Shown one piece after another: positions 36,904-44,630 of a stretch of 64,000 bases of DNA (position 1 is its first letter; each line of letters starts with the position of its first letter). The notes under the pieces are model-generated. The model saw only the letters and a list, made by a program, of their open reading frames with translations, ran no database searches and had not been told where the DNA came from. The position numbers were made by a program, and so were the translations under genes. This DNA comes from Paenibacillus peoriae KCTC 3763 (lineage in GTDB: Bacteria; Bacillota; Bacilli; Paenibacillales; Paenibacillaceae), in NCBI RefSeq assembly GCF_000236805.1, contig NZ_AGFX01000011.1, positions 1-64,000 on the forward strand, in the 5' to 3' direction.

Positions 36904-36951
36904 AATAACATGATGGTCGCTTCTCTACCTGAGGAGCGGCTTATTTGTGCT
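36904..36951 (+). terminator. Possible terminator after the lipoprotein gene
   Basis: AAATAA...TTATTT outer pairing with inner CGCTTCTC/GAGGAGCG around TACCT. Imperfect, and the T run is short. Confidence 0.5.
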
Positions 36952-37202
36952 TTTCCTCTGCGAGCATCACGACTTTTATGCCTTGTGCCACAATCCATAA
37001 GGTGGGCTTATAGATAAACTGAAAAGAGGGAGCCCGGCCACAAAGATGGTTTTACGGGTCCTCCCTTGATTGAATTGACAGTACGTTTTCTGTAGGAACT
37101 ATAACTCAAACTGAATATCAGTGATTTTACAGCCACAGTGAAGCCGATGTTTTTATATACTTGATTACAGGCAGGATTATTTAAGTCTCGTTGTTAGATC
37201 TA

Positions 37203-37382
37203 TCAGGATTTAAATCTCCGCGCGATACGCTTCTTGCTCTTTTGTCGCCAAATCCATCTCTCTATAAAGTTTTTTTCTTTTCTTTCCTGAAGTGTTTCCT
37301 TCATACCCTTGATAAGAAATTCGGATCTCCGCTTGTCATTTCTGCTGATTTCGCGCAGTTCCTCAATAAATTTATGGTCCAT
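37203..37382 (-). CDS. Small basic protein, hypothetical (59 residues)
   Basis: Minus-strand ORF starting MDHKFIEELREISRNDKRRS and ending in a Lys/Arg-rich tail (RWIWRQKSKKRIARRFKS). An ACGGAG lies 8 nt before the ATG. Composition is protein-like, helical and highly charged. No family recognised. It could be a real small gene or the remnant of a larger one. Confidence 0.4.
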   Translation of the reverse strand: MDHKFIEELREISRNDKRRSEFLIKGMKETLQERKEKNFIERWIWRQKSKKRIARRFKS

Positions 37383-37531
37383 GTCCGCATCTCCGTTAGT
37401 CCAGGATTGTGCAAATTGCTAAGTTAGATTATACGGAACATACGTTCCTTTTTCAAGTCTATTCCTGTTATATTCAATCAAACAATCATTTTGAGTTGGA
37501 TGCTGGAAGGCCTGCGTATCTCAAACGTATG

Positions 37532-37798
37532 TTACCGATGGATGGAGCCGTCCGAACCGTGAAGCTTCATATGAATGACACAGCATCCGGCCTTGGAACG
37601 CTTGCGCAAATCCGTTCTGATCTTTATAGCCTCTTCATCGCTCGGAGCTCCCAGATACTTCACCAGTCGATGTTTTCGGTTGCCTTGCTCGTCCCGATAG
37701 GAGGAATCGGAGGTTTCATGCAGAGATATTGAACTCATGAGCAGAACGTGGTATAGAGCTGCTTGAAAAAAGTGAGCTGCCATATCCAAAACTGTCAT
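37532..37798 (-). pseudogene. Possible gene fragment, minus strand
   Basis: The frame includes SYRDEQGNRKHRLVKYLGAP followed by SDEEAIKIRTDLRKRSK. The pattern SYRD-x-x-G-x-x-x-x-R-x-x-K-YLG recalls the N-terminal segment of some IS-encoded transposases. The flanking parts of the frame do not look like protein, and no RBS or start is convincing. Treat it as a relic at best. Confidence 0.25.
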
Positions 37799-37875
37799 TA
37801 GATGACATGATCTACACCCGGTCCTATGATATGATTTACCAAATAGATCAGAGATTCCAAAAAGGGGAAATAAGG

Positions 37876-39735
37876 ATGAAGTTCAAGAAGACGATGCTTC
37901 TGCTCATGTTTTCAACGATACTCACGGGTTGGTTAACGGTGGGTACGGAAAGTGTTCACGCTGCCACTTCAATTGTACTCAGAGAGGGAGACAAGCTTAA
38001 GCTCTTACTTGAGGATGGCAATGGTGTCAACAGAGTGTTTAAATTTAATCTTGAGAATATGATTATACCTGGTACACCAATTCGTCTGTACAGTAACCTT
38101 ACTGAAATTCCTTCCAGTGGCTTTACAGTAGATTATACGAATTCAACCATTACAATTGCGGATTCGCAGCCAGCGCCTAGTGCAGGATCAGAAAATCATA
38201 TAGTGATTCCTATAGGCTCCATCATGGAAGGGTCTGACGGGGAATTAAAAGCAGATCAACCCGTTGAAGAACCCAAAGTGACGCAGCCTGATGTGGAGAC
38301 CAAGACGCAAGAGACTCCCGTTGTCACCAAACCCGAGGTTTCTCAACCAGTCGTCGAGCCTCAACCAACGCAGCCTGTCATAGAGTCTAAAGAAGACGTT
38401 TCGGTTGATGAGTCACCGGAAATCCCTTTGTCCATACCATCTGGCGAGAATTTTCCAGGTACATTTACGATGAACTCTTCAGGTACGTCATTTACAGTTC
38501 GTTTAAAAATGAAAGATATTCAACCGACATATACCTCATACGTAATGGTCAAAAATTCGGATGCCCAATTGGTTAAACGGATTCAGTTCGATCCGAAAAC
38601 AACATTTAACTACTCTTTGAGTAACCTGGACTTGGCCACAGGCGGATACTACTTTTATATTAAAATGATTGATCAGTCGGGAAATTCGGCAGCGTCTGTC
38701 CCCCAATTTGTTCCTGTGAATCATAACAAAGCTGGGCAGGTTTTGGTGTTTATTGATGGGAAGCAGCAGCAATATGAGCAGCCTGCAACCTCCATTAGCG
38801 GGAGTATGCTGGTGCCGTTTCGCGCTGTTTTTGAGGCGCTTGGTGCGAAGGTGAAATGGGACGGCGCTACGAAGACCGTGACCGCAACCAAAGGCAATAC
38901 AACGATCAAGCTGACCGTGGGCTCCAGAGATGCCTATATCAATGGGAAACTAGTGCGGCTCAATGCAGCGCCAAGACTCATTAACGGCAAAGTGATGGTT
39001 CCTATTCGCTTTGTAAGTGAGGCGCTGGGAGCGAAGGTGAAATGGAATGTTCCAGCGCAGAGTGTTGTGATTTCACTTACCCCGCCACAGGTTTTGACGA
39101 CCAGTGAAAGTGAACAATTAATAGAGGAAAACGAGGACAAGCCTGAACCACAATCCAATGTGCCGGTTCTGAAACAGATTTCCACGACTCTTACCAAGTC
39201 GACTGATATTGTGTTCGTCATTGATGTGACGAGTAGTATGACTGGAACGCTCGATTATGTGAAACAGAAGGTAAAAGGCTTTGTTGATTCTGTTCCGGCA
39301 GGCTCCCAATTTGCTGTTGTTGCATTTCGGGATATCAATCTGAAGGCAGATAAGGATTTAGAGTTCTTTGAGTTTACGGCGGATAAAAACAAGTTAAAAG
39401 GTAATGTAAATCCGCTGCGTCCTTCCGCTGGCGGGGATTTGAAGGAATCGGGACTGGAGGCCATCCAGCTGGCTATAAGCAAATTCCCGAAAAATTCGAA
39501 TTCCAAAACGATCATTTTTATTACAGATGCCCCGGTTCACGATAAAAGTACAGCGCCGGATAAAGCCCGTTTTTCAGTAGATGAAATAAACGAGCAATTA
39601 CAGAAAAATGGTGTTGTTTTTAATGCCATCGTGCCTGCCAATGGACTGGCCAACAAACAAATGAAAAAGCTTGCAGATCGTAATAAAGGGACTTTGTATG
39701 ATATTAAGGATGCGAAGCTCAATTTGGTCAAGTAA
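37876..39735 (+). CDS. Secreted protein with copper-amine-oxidase-like repeat domain and VWA domain
   Basis: A 619-residue exported protein. It has a Sec signal peptide (MKFKKTMLLLMFSTILTGWL, cleavage after VHA), a Pro/Glu/Gln/Thr-rich spacer (residues ~130-185), an Ig-like segment, and a CAO N1-like domain with two repeats (MLVPFRAVFEALGAKVKWDG; VMVPIRFVSEALGAKVKWNV). The C terminus is a VWA domain with an intact MIDAS (DIVFVIDVTSSMTG and later FITDAPVHD). CAO-like domains are common wall-associated modules in Paenibacillus; VWA suggests protein or matrix binding. ATG 37876 follows AAAGGGGAAATAAGG; upstream in-frame starts would precede the signal peptide. Confidence 0.88.
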   Translation: MKFKKTMLLLMFSTILTGWLTVGTESVHAATSIVLREGDKLKLLLEDGNGVNRVFKFNLENMIIPGTPIRLYSNLTEIPSSGFTVDYTNSTITIADSQPAPSAGSENHIVIPIGSIMEGSDGELKADQPVEEPKVTQPDVETKTQETPVVTKPEVSQPVVEPQPTQPVIESKEDVSVDESPEIPLSIPSGENFPGTFTMNSSGTSFTVRLKMKDIQPTYTSYVMVKNSDAQLVKRIQFDPKTTFNYSLSNLDLATGGYYFYIKMIDQSGNSAASVPQFVPVNHNKAGQVLVFIDGKQQQYEQPATSISGSMLVPFRAVFEALGAKVKWDGATKTVTATKGNTTIKLTVGSRDAYINGKLVRLNAAPRLINGKVMVPIRFVSEALGAKVKWNVPAQSVVISLTPPQVLTTSESEQLIEENEDKPEPQSNVPVLKQISTTLTKSTDIVFVIDVTSSMTGTLDYVKQKVKGFVDSVPAGSQFAVVAFRDINLKADKDLEFFEFTADKNKLKGNVNPLRPSAGGDLKESGLEAIQLAISKFPKNSNSKTIIFITDAPVHDKSTAPDKARFSVDEINEQLQKNGVVFNAIVPANGLANKQMKKLADRNKGTLYDIKDAKLNLVK

Positions 39736-39778
39736 TCCGACCCAAGTGCATTGCAGCTAAGCTCACATTGAACAGCTC

Positions 39779-39810
39779 AAAGGCGTACCAATTCCGGTAC
39801 GCCTTTGTTA
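39779..39810 (+). terminator. Terminator after the CAO/VWA gene
   Basis: AAAGGCGTACC at 39779-39789 pairs perfectly with GGTACGCCTTT at 39796-39806 around AATTCC. The following GTTATT is a weak T run. Confidence 0.75.
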
Positions 39811-39830
39811 TTCGGAAATCTCAACTTATT

Positions 39831-40178
39831 TTGATCCCCGCTGGGGAATACGTCAATGAAGATTTGAATGTACTGAATTTTGAACGAATCAAATGGGGTG
39901 GTGTTCGCCTGAATCATCTTCTCTATTGCTGGATGGATCTTGAATTGTTCTGTAAAGAAGAAGATTTCGAGGTTTCTGATCAGGATATTGCCATACTTCA
40001 TAACATGCTCGCAGCCGTTCAGGACTGTGAAGCTCAAAACGGTGCGCGGCAATTGGAGAAGCGTTGGAAAGATGTGTTCCCGTCCAGCAAGCAGGAACGC
40101 GACGTAGTTATGGAGGTGTGGGGATATGCCAGATACTCGCAGGAAGTGCTGAATGATTACTTTGGTACATTTTTGTAA
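39831..40178 (+). CDS. Hypothetical protein, 5' end uncertain
   Basis: About 115 protein-like residues: LNFERIKWGGVRLNHLLYCW, CKEEDFEVSDQDIAILHNML, WGYARYSQEVLNDYFGTFL. The open frame extends up to 39768, but that part overlaps the terminator hairpin and is not coding. No RBS precedes TTG 39831, so it may be a 5'-truncated gene. Not recognised. The region between it and the ywiC promoter is short. Confidence 0.45.
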   Translation: MIPAGEYVNEDLNVLNFERIKWGGVRLNHLLYCWMDLELFCKEEDFEVSDQDIAILHNMLAAVQDCEAQNGARQLEKRWKDVFPSSKQERDVVMEVWGYARYSQEVLNDYFGTFL

Positions 40179-40250
40179 AAAAGTAAATGATGAATGGCAT
40201 GATGAGTAGACAGCATGGTTCCCCGGCTAGGCTATTCCCCGATATGAATC

Positions 40251-40293
40251 AGGGAACTCCCTGATTGGTTCAACTGGAAAGAATAATTAGAAT
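40251..40293 (+). promoter_or_regulatory. NreC-type site and -10 of the ywiC promoter
   Basis: AGGG-AACT-CCCT at 40251-40262 matches the NreC palindrome (TAGGG-N4-CCCTA type). TAGAAT at 40288-40293 lies 31.5 bp from its centre, the same offset as at ric, narG and narK. No -35 is evident, as expected for an activator-dependent promoter. Confidence 0.7.
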
Positions 40294-40331
40294 TAAAGAA
40301 GGTAAAAAATTTAATTTTGGGGGAATGGATG

Positions 40332-40394
40332 ATGAATCGATTAACCAAAGCAATAAAGGCATTAAACATTGTGAAAAAAGGATCAAGTATTTGA
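40332..40394 (+). CDS. 20-residue ORF translationally coupled to ywiC
   Basis: Encodes MNRLTKAIKALNIVKKGSSI, a basic amphipathic peptide. GGGGGA is 7 nt upstream of ATG 40332. Its TGA stop overlaps the ATG of ywiC (TGATG), the arrangement of a translationally coupled leader. It could be a regulatory leader or simply a device to load ribosomes. Confidence 0.4.
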   Translation: MNRLTKAIKALNIVKKGSSI

Positions 40395-41113
40395 TGGGGA
40401 TCAGTAGATACATTCCCAATCAGCATGGAGCCTGGGCAATGCTCATTCTTCCATTTTTATTCGGTTTAGCGGCCTCTCAAGGGGAATTTATTCATATACT
40501 ACTATTCGCGTGCTGGTTTTTTATCTATTTATTCAGTTTTCCTGTCCTCCAATGGATCAAAACAGGAAACCGTGTGAGATACCGCAAGCCTGTTGTTGTA
40601 AACGGAGCGATAATGCTTCCCTTATTAGTTTCACTGGTATGGATTAAGCCTGCGTTGATCTGGTATGGAGTTCTGCTGCTGTTCTTTTTTATGGCCAATA
40701 TATACTATGCAAAAATGAAAAATGAACGCGCCTTGCTCAATGATATTATTGCAATTTTACTTTTTTGTTCTTTTATTTACCCTGTAGCTCATATTGGTGA
40801 GGCGGGGAACTGGAGAATATCCACGGAGCTATTTTTGCTTTTGGTGACTTACTTTACGGGAACTGCTCTTTATGTAAAAACGATCATCCGTGAAAGAAAA
40901 AATATACGCTACTATCATGCTTCTATCCTCTATCACCTGATCATTGTGCTGTTTGCTGCCTGGATAAAGGTATTCTTGGCTATTCCTTTTTTAATTTTAT
41001 TATTACGAGCGATATGGCTTCCTAAATTCGATTTAAAGGCAAAACAAGTTGGCATGGCTGAAATTGGATTTTCATTGATGCTCTATGTATCTGTGTTATT
41101 TTTATATTTCTAA
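40394..41113 (+). CDS. ywiC: YwiC-like membrane protein
   Basis: A 239-residue integral membrane protein with about eight hydrophobic segments. The family hallmark is IPNQHGAWAMLILPFLFGLA near the N terminus, followed by FSFPVLQWIKTGNRVRYRKP and NIYYAKMKNERALLNDIIAI. YwiC proteins accompany nar genes in bacilli; their role is unknown, and the NQHGAW motif recalls prenyltransferase-like membrane enzymes (inference). ATG 40394 overlaps the stop of a 20-residue ORF; TTG 40391 is an alternative, and AAAGGA lies 8-11 nt upstream. First large gene of an NreC-controlled operon with a radical SAM protein and hemY. Confidence 0.85.
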   Translation: MGISRYIPNQHGAWAMLILPFLFGLAASQGEFIHILLFACWFFIYLFSFPVLQWIKTGNRVRYRKPVVVNGAIMLPLLVSLVWIKPALIWYGVLLLFFFMANIYYAKMKNERALLNDIIAILLFCSFIYPVAHIGEAGNWRISTELFLLLVTYFTGTALYVKTIIRERKNIRYYHASILYHLIIVLFAAWIKVFLAIPFLILLLRAIWLPKFDLKAKQVGMAEIGFSLMLYVSVLFLYF

Positions 41114-41128
41114 AAAGGAGAGACATCA

Positions 41129-42235
41129 ATGATATCTTTGGAAACACCGCGAGATTATCGCGAAAACCCGTTTATCGTCATTTGGGAGGTAACGCGAGCT
41201 TGTGCTTTAAAATGCCTCCATTGTAGAGCGGAAGCCCAGTATAAGCCTGATCCTCGTCAGCTGACATTAGAAGAGGGCAAGCGACTGATCGATCAAATCG
41301 CTGAAATGAATCATCCGCTGCTGGTTTTCACAGGCGGAGATCCTTTGGCGCGCCCTGATTTATTTGAGTTGGCTCAATACGCCATCGATGAGAAAAAGCT
41401 GTCGGTTTCCATGACTCCGAGTGCCACTCCTAAAGTGACACGAGCAGCGGTTGAAAAAGCAAAGCAGGTTGGCTTATCCCGATGGGCTTTTAGCCTGGAC
41501 GGCTCATGCGCAGACATTCACGATCATTTTCGGGGAACTGTGGGCTCTTACGCTACGACCATGCGCGGAATCGGCTATTTGAAGGAAATGAACATTCCTA
41601 TCCAAGTAAACACGACCGTGTCCCGGTACAACCTTCACGATCTGGAGCAGATTGCAGAGAAGGTAAAGGAAATGCAGGCGGTGTTATGGAGCTTGTTTTT
41701 CCTTGTTCCAACCGGGCGTGGTATGGAGAAGGATATGATTACTCCTGATGAGCATGAAGCAGTAATGAAGTGGTTGTATCAAATACAGCAGCAGATGCCT
41801 TACGGTGTAAAGGCTACAGAAGCGCCTCATTATCGGAGAGTTGTACTGCAGGAAAAGCGTATAGCCAGTAAGCAGGGAGCAGCCTTCGAGCCCAAAAGGG
41901 CAGATGTGTTGGGACGCGCCCCTAAAGGCGTGAATGATGGAGATGGATTTGTTTTTATCAGTCATATCGGTGAGGTATACCCGAGTGGTTTCCTGCCCCT
42001 TGCATGCGGTAATGTACGAGAAGATAGCCTAGCACATATTTATCGGCACTCTCCGATCATGAACAATCTTAGAGATAAGTCACAGCTTAAAGGAAAATGT
42101 GGGGTCTGCGAATTCAATACAGTCTGCGGAGGCTCCAGAGCAAGGGCCTATGCAGTAACAGGAGATTATCTGGAGAGTGATCCCTACTGTGCATATATAC
42201 CTCCTCGAGCTAAGGAAGGAAAAGTATTTTTATGA
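41129..42235 (+). CDS. Radical SAM/SPASM protein, heme-biosynthesis-associated type
   Basis: A 368-residue radical SAM enzyme. The [4Fe-4S] motif is CALKCLHC within WEVTRACALKCLHCRAEAQY, and the SAM-binding GGD is in LLVFTGGDPLARPD. The C terminus has a SPASM-type cluster region (CGVCEFNTVCGGSRARAYAV, with PYCAYIPP). It resembles the TIGR04053 group and AhbD-like heme enzymes. The gene ends in a 4-nt overlap with hemY, so a role in heme or modified tetrapyrrole synthesis under anaerobiosis is plausible. AAAGGAGAG is 9 nt before ATG 41129. Confidence 0.88.
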   Translation: MISLETPRDYRENPFIVIWEVTRACALKCLHCRAEAQYKPDPRQLTLEEGKRLIDQIAEMNHPLLVFTGGDPLARPDLFELAQYAIDEKKLSVSMTPSATPKVTRAAVEKAKQVGLSRWAFSLDGSCADIHDHFRGTVGSYATTMRGIGYLKEMNIPIQVNTTVSRYNLHDLEQIAEKVKEMQAVLWSLFFLVPTGRGMEKDMITPDEHEAVMKWLYQIQQQMPYGVKATEAPHYRRVVLQEKRIASKQGAAFEPKRADVLGRAPKGVNDGDGFVFISHIGEVYPSGFLPLACGNVREDSLAHIYRHSPIMNNLRDKSQLKGKCGVCEFNTVCGGSRARAYAVTGDYLESDPYCAYIPPRAKEGKVFL

Positions 42236-43650
42236 AAAAGAGTTCTAAAAAAGTTGTTATTCTAGGTGGAGGAATAAGTGGTCTAAGCGCTGCCTTTTAT
42301 GTGAAAAAGCTGGCTGAGGAGAAGCAAATGGAGGTAGAGATTACGCTGGTTGAGAAAAGCGATCGGCTAGGCGGAAAGCTGCACACCATTCGTCAGCATG
42401 ATTTTCTGATCGAAAAAGGACCGGATGCTTTTCTGGCCAGAAAAACGGCTATGCTGGAGCTGACCATGGATTTGGGATTGGAATCAGAACTGGTGCCGAC
42501 AAACCCGAAGGCCAAATCTGCCTCCATTTTGCATAAGGGCAAGCTGCACACCATGCCGATGGGCTTTATTTTAGGCATTCCAACAAAGTTAACTCCCTTC
42601 ATTCGGACGGGGCTGATTTCTCCACTGGGAAAAGCGCGCGCAGCCCTGGATTTAATCCTTCCCGCAAAGCAAGGTGATATGGACGAATCTCTGGGAGATT
42701 TTATTAAGCGGCGTCTTGGCAAAGAAGTTTTGGACCAGATTACAGAGCCTCTGCTATCTGGAATTTACGCAGGTGACACGTATTCTCTCAGCTTAATGTC
42801 AACCTTTCCTCAATTTAAGCAGATGGAACAAAAGCATCGAAGTTTGATTATAGGTATGGCTAAGGGAGCGGGCCGAAAGCCGGGTGCATCTGACCGATTG
42901 CCGGAGATCGCCAAGAAAAGCATGTTTCTTTCCTATCGGCAAGGATTATCTACCATCGTGGAGCGGTTAAAGGAGAGGCTGCATACCGTACATTTTGTTA
43001 TGGGACAGGGTGTGGCTGAAGTAACAAAAGAAGACGGTTATCAGGTCATCCTGGATCATGGACAAGTCATAGATGCAGATGCAGTGATCTGTGCTGTTCC
43101 AGCCTTCGAGGCGGCTAAATTATTTTCCGGTGTTGCGAGTGCCAGCTTGCTCAATCAAATTAACTATGTTTCGGTAGCCAATATTGCGCTTGCTTATAAA
43201 AATACAGAGCTTAATCTTTCCTTTGAGGGAACGGGATTTTTGGTACCGCGCAAGGAAGGTAAAAGGATTACAGCATGCACGTGGTCCTCGACCAAGTGGA
43301 GCCATACTGCTCCAGCAGGTTATACGCTGTTACGGGCATATATCGGACATGCAGGTGCACAGGAATGGATGCAGATGACGGATGATGAGCTTGTGGATGT
43401 CGCGCGCAAAGACTTGAAGGATTTAATGGGCTTGAAAGCGGAGCCGGAATTCGTCGAAGTTAGTCGGTGTAATGAATCGATGCCACAATATCCGATTGGT
43501 CACAAAGAGCACATGGCAAAGGTAAGACATGATTTGTCACAGCATTTTCCAAATGTGTTTTTGTGTGGTGCCGGTTATGAAGGCGTTGGAATTCCGGATT
43601 GTGTCGCTCAAGGGAAGGATGCCGCTGAACAGCTGATCTCAGCTTTGTAA
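42232..43650 (+). CDS. hemY: Coproporphyrinogen/protoporphyrinogen oxidase HemY
   Basis: A 472-residue FAD enzyme oxidising coproporphyrinogen III to coproporphyrin III (Gram-positive route; also named CgoX). The dinucleotide motif is VVILGGGISGLSAAFYVKKL, followed by DRLGGKLHTIRQHDFLIEKG and the C-terminal FLCGAGYEGVGIPDCVAQGK. It overlaps the radical SAM gene by 4 nt. Placement behind an NreC site links heme supply to nitrate reductase, whose NarI subunit binds two b hemes. A second hemY outside this window would be expected for aerobic growth. Confidence 0.93.
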   Translation: MKKSSKKVVILGGGISGLSAAFYVKKLAEEKQMEVEITLVEKSDRLGGKLHTIRQHDFLIEKGPDAFLARKTAMLELTMDLGLESELVPTNPKAKSASILHKGKLHTMPMGFILGIPTKLTPFIRTGLISPLGKARAALDLILPAKQGDMDESLGDFIKRRLGKEVLDQITEPLLSGIYAGDTYSLSLMSTFPQFKQMEQKHRSLIIGMAKGAGRKPGASDRLPEIAKKSMFLSYRQGLSTIVERLKERLHTVHFVMGQGVAEVTKEDGYQVILDHGQVIDADAVICAVPAFEAAKLFSGVASASLLNQINYVSVANIALAYKNTELNLSFEGTGFLVPRKEGKRITACTWSSTKWSHTAPAGYTLLRAYIGHAGAQEWMQMTDDELVDVARKDLKDLMGLKAEPEFVEVSRCNESMPQYPIGHKEHMAKVRHDLSQHFPNVFLCGAGYEGVGIPDCVAQGKDAAEQLISAL

Positions 43651-43675
43651 AGAAGGCTATTTCCTGCTTTAGAAG

Positions 43676-43718
43676 AGGGAACTCCCTAATGGGTTCAGAT
43701 TGAAAGGAGAGGTAGAGT
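43676..43718 (+). promoter_or_regulatory. NreC-type site and -10 of the ric promoter
   Basis: AGGG-AACT-CCCT at 43676-43687, identical to the ywiC site. A weak -10, TAGAGT, is at 43713-43718, 31.5 bp from its centre. Confidence 0.65.
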
Positions 43719-43765
43719 TGAAATGAACAATACAATAACTTGAAGGCAAGATAGGGGAGTAGAAA

Positions 43766-44473
43766 ATGATCCAGTTAACGGAAGAAACATGGGTTGCTGA
43801 TATTGTGAAAGAGGTTCCCAAAACGGGAGATTTATTTCGTAAACTGCGGATTGACTTTTGCTGTGGCGGGAAAATACCACTCCGGGAAGCGGCTGCCAGC
43901 CGCGGGCTGCATGCTGGTGAACTGCTGGCACAGGTGCGTGAAGTGGCTGAAAGTCAGGCGCAGCATAAGCAAATGCAGCCGTCCTCACTCGAAACCAAAG
44001 AGCTAATCGCCTATATTCAGGATACGTATCATACCAGGCTTCGCGAGGAACTATCGGCACTCACGCCGTATGTAACCAAACTAACGCGAGTTCATGGCGA
44101 GCGGTATCCGCATCTACAGCGAGTGAATGAGCTTTTTACCTTGCTTAAACAGGAGCTATCCGACCATATTCAGAATGAGGAAAACGTTGTGTTTCCGATG
44201 ATTCAAGTGTTTTTACAGGAATCGACAGTGGAAGGGGCAAACGCGTTGAATCCGTATGTATCCAAGCTGCAAGATGAGCATCAGGATGTGGTGGAGTTGC
44301 TCAAGGAGCTGCGCTTGATAACGAACGGCTTTGAGCCGACACAGGAAGCTTGTGGTACGCACCGACTTGTTTTGAGACGGTTAGAGGACCTGGAAGCAGA
44401 TATTTTCAATCATATTCTTCTTGAGAATTGCACATTAATCGAACGTACGAGACAGGCGCAGCTCGAAATGTAA
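43766..44473 (+). CDS. scdA: Iron-sulfur cluster repair di-iron protein Ric/ScdA
   Basis: A 235-residue protein. The N-terminal ScdA domain has LRIDFCCGGKIPLREAAASR. The hemerythrin-like domain carries the di-iron histidines and carboxylates (HTRLREELSALTPYVTKLTR; VHGERYPHLQRV; SDHIQNEENVVFPM; LQDEHQDVVELLKEL; NHILLENCTLIER). It repairs Fe-S clusters damaged by nitric oxide and oxidants. Control by NreC fits protection against NO made during nitrate respiration. AGGGGAG is 6 nt before ATG 43766. Confidence 0.93.
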   Translation: MIQLTEETWVADIVKEVPKTGDLFRKLRIDFCCGGKIPLREAAASRGLHAGELLAQVREVAESQAQHKQMQPSSLETKELIAYIQDTYHTRLREELSALTPYVTKLTRVHGERYPHLQRVNELFTLLKQELSDHIQNEENVVFPMIQVFLQESTVEGANALNPYVSKLQDEHQDVVELLKELRLITNGFEPTQEACGTHRLVLRRLEDLEADIFNHILLENCTLIERTRQAQLEM

Positions 44474-44548
44474 TTATACAAGCTTCCCTTTGGCAGAGGG
44501 GGGCTTTTTTGTACCTTTCCATAGAACAAGGGATTTTCTATACCGCTA

Positions 44549-44592
44549 TAGGACATTCCCTAATGGGAACAAAGATGAATGAATTACATAAT
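44549..44592 (+). promoter_or_regulatory. NreC-type site and -10 of the narG promoter
   Basis: TAGGA-CATT-CCCTA at 44549-44562 matches TAGGG-N4-CCCTA with one mismatch. CATAAT at 44587-44592 starts 31.5 bp from the centre. Confidence 0.75.
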
Positions 44593-44630
44593 GGGAGTAT
44601 GCGAATGAATCTAAGGAGCGTTGATCATCG

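Larger units (their letters stand above)
36952..37875. other. Gene-poor stretch with short minus-strand ORFs
   Basis: About 920 nt between two well-supported genes. The plus-strand open frames at 37191-37427 and 37409-37732 have poor composition and no RBS. On the minus strand a 59-codon ORF (37203-37382) has an RBS and protein-like composition, and 37532-37798 holds a possible gene fragment. A promoter for the CAO/VWA gene must lie in the last 150 nt but is not evident. Confidence 0.4.

Noticed and set aside
39768-39830. Extended start of the hypothetical gene at 39831
   Set aside because: This part overlaps the perfect terminator hairpin at 39779-39806 and has no RBS.
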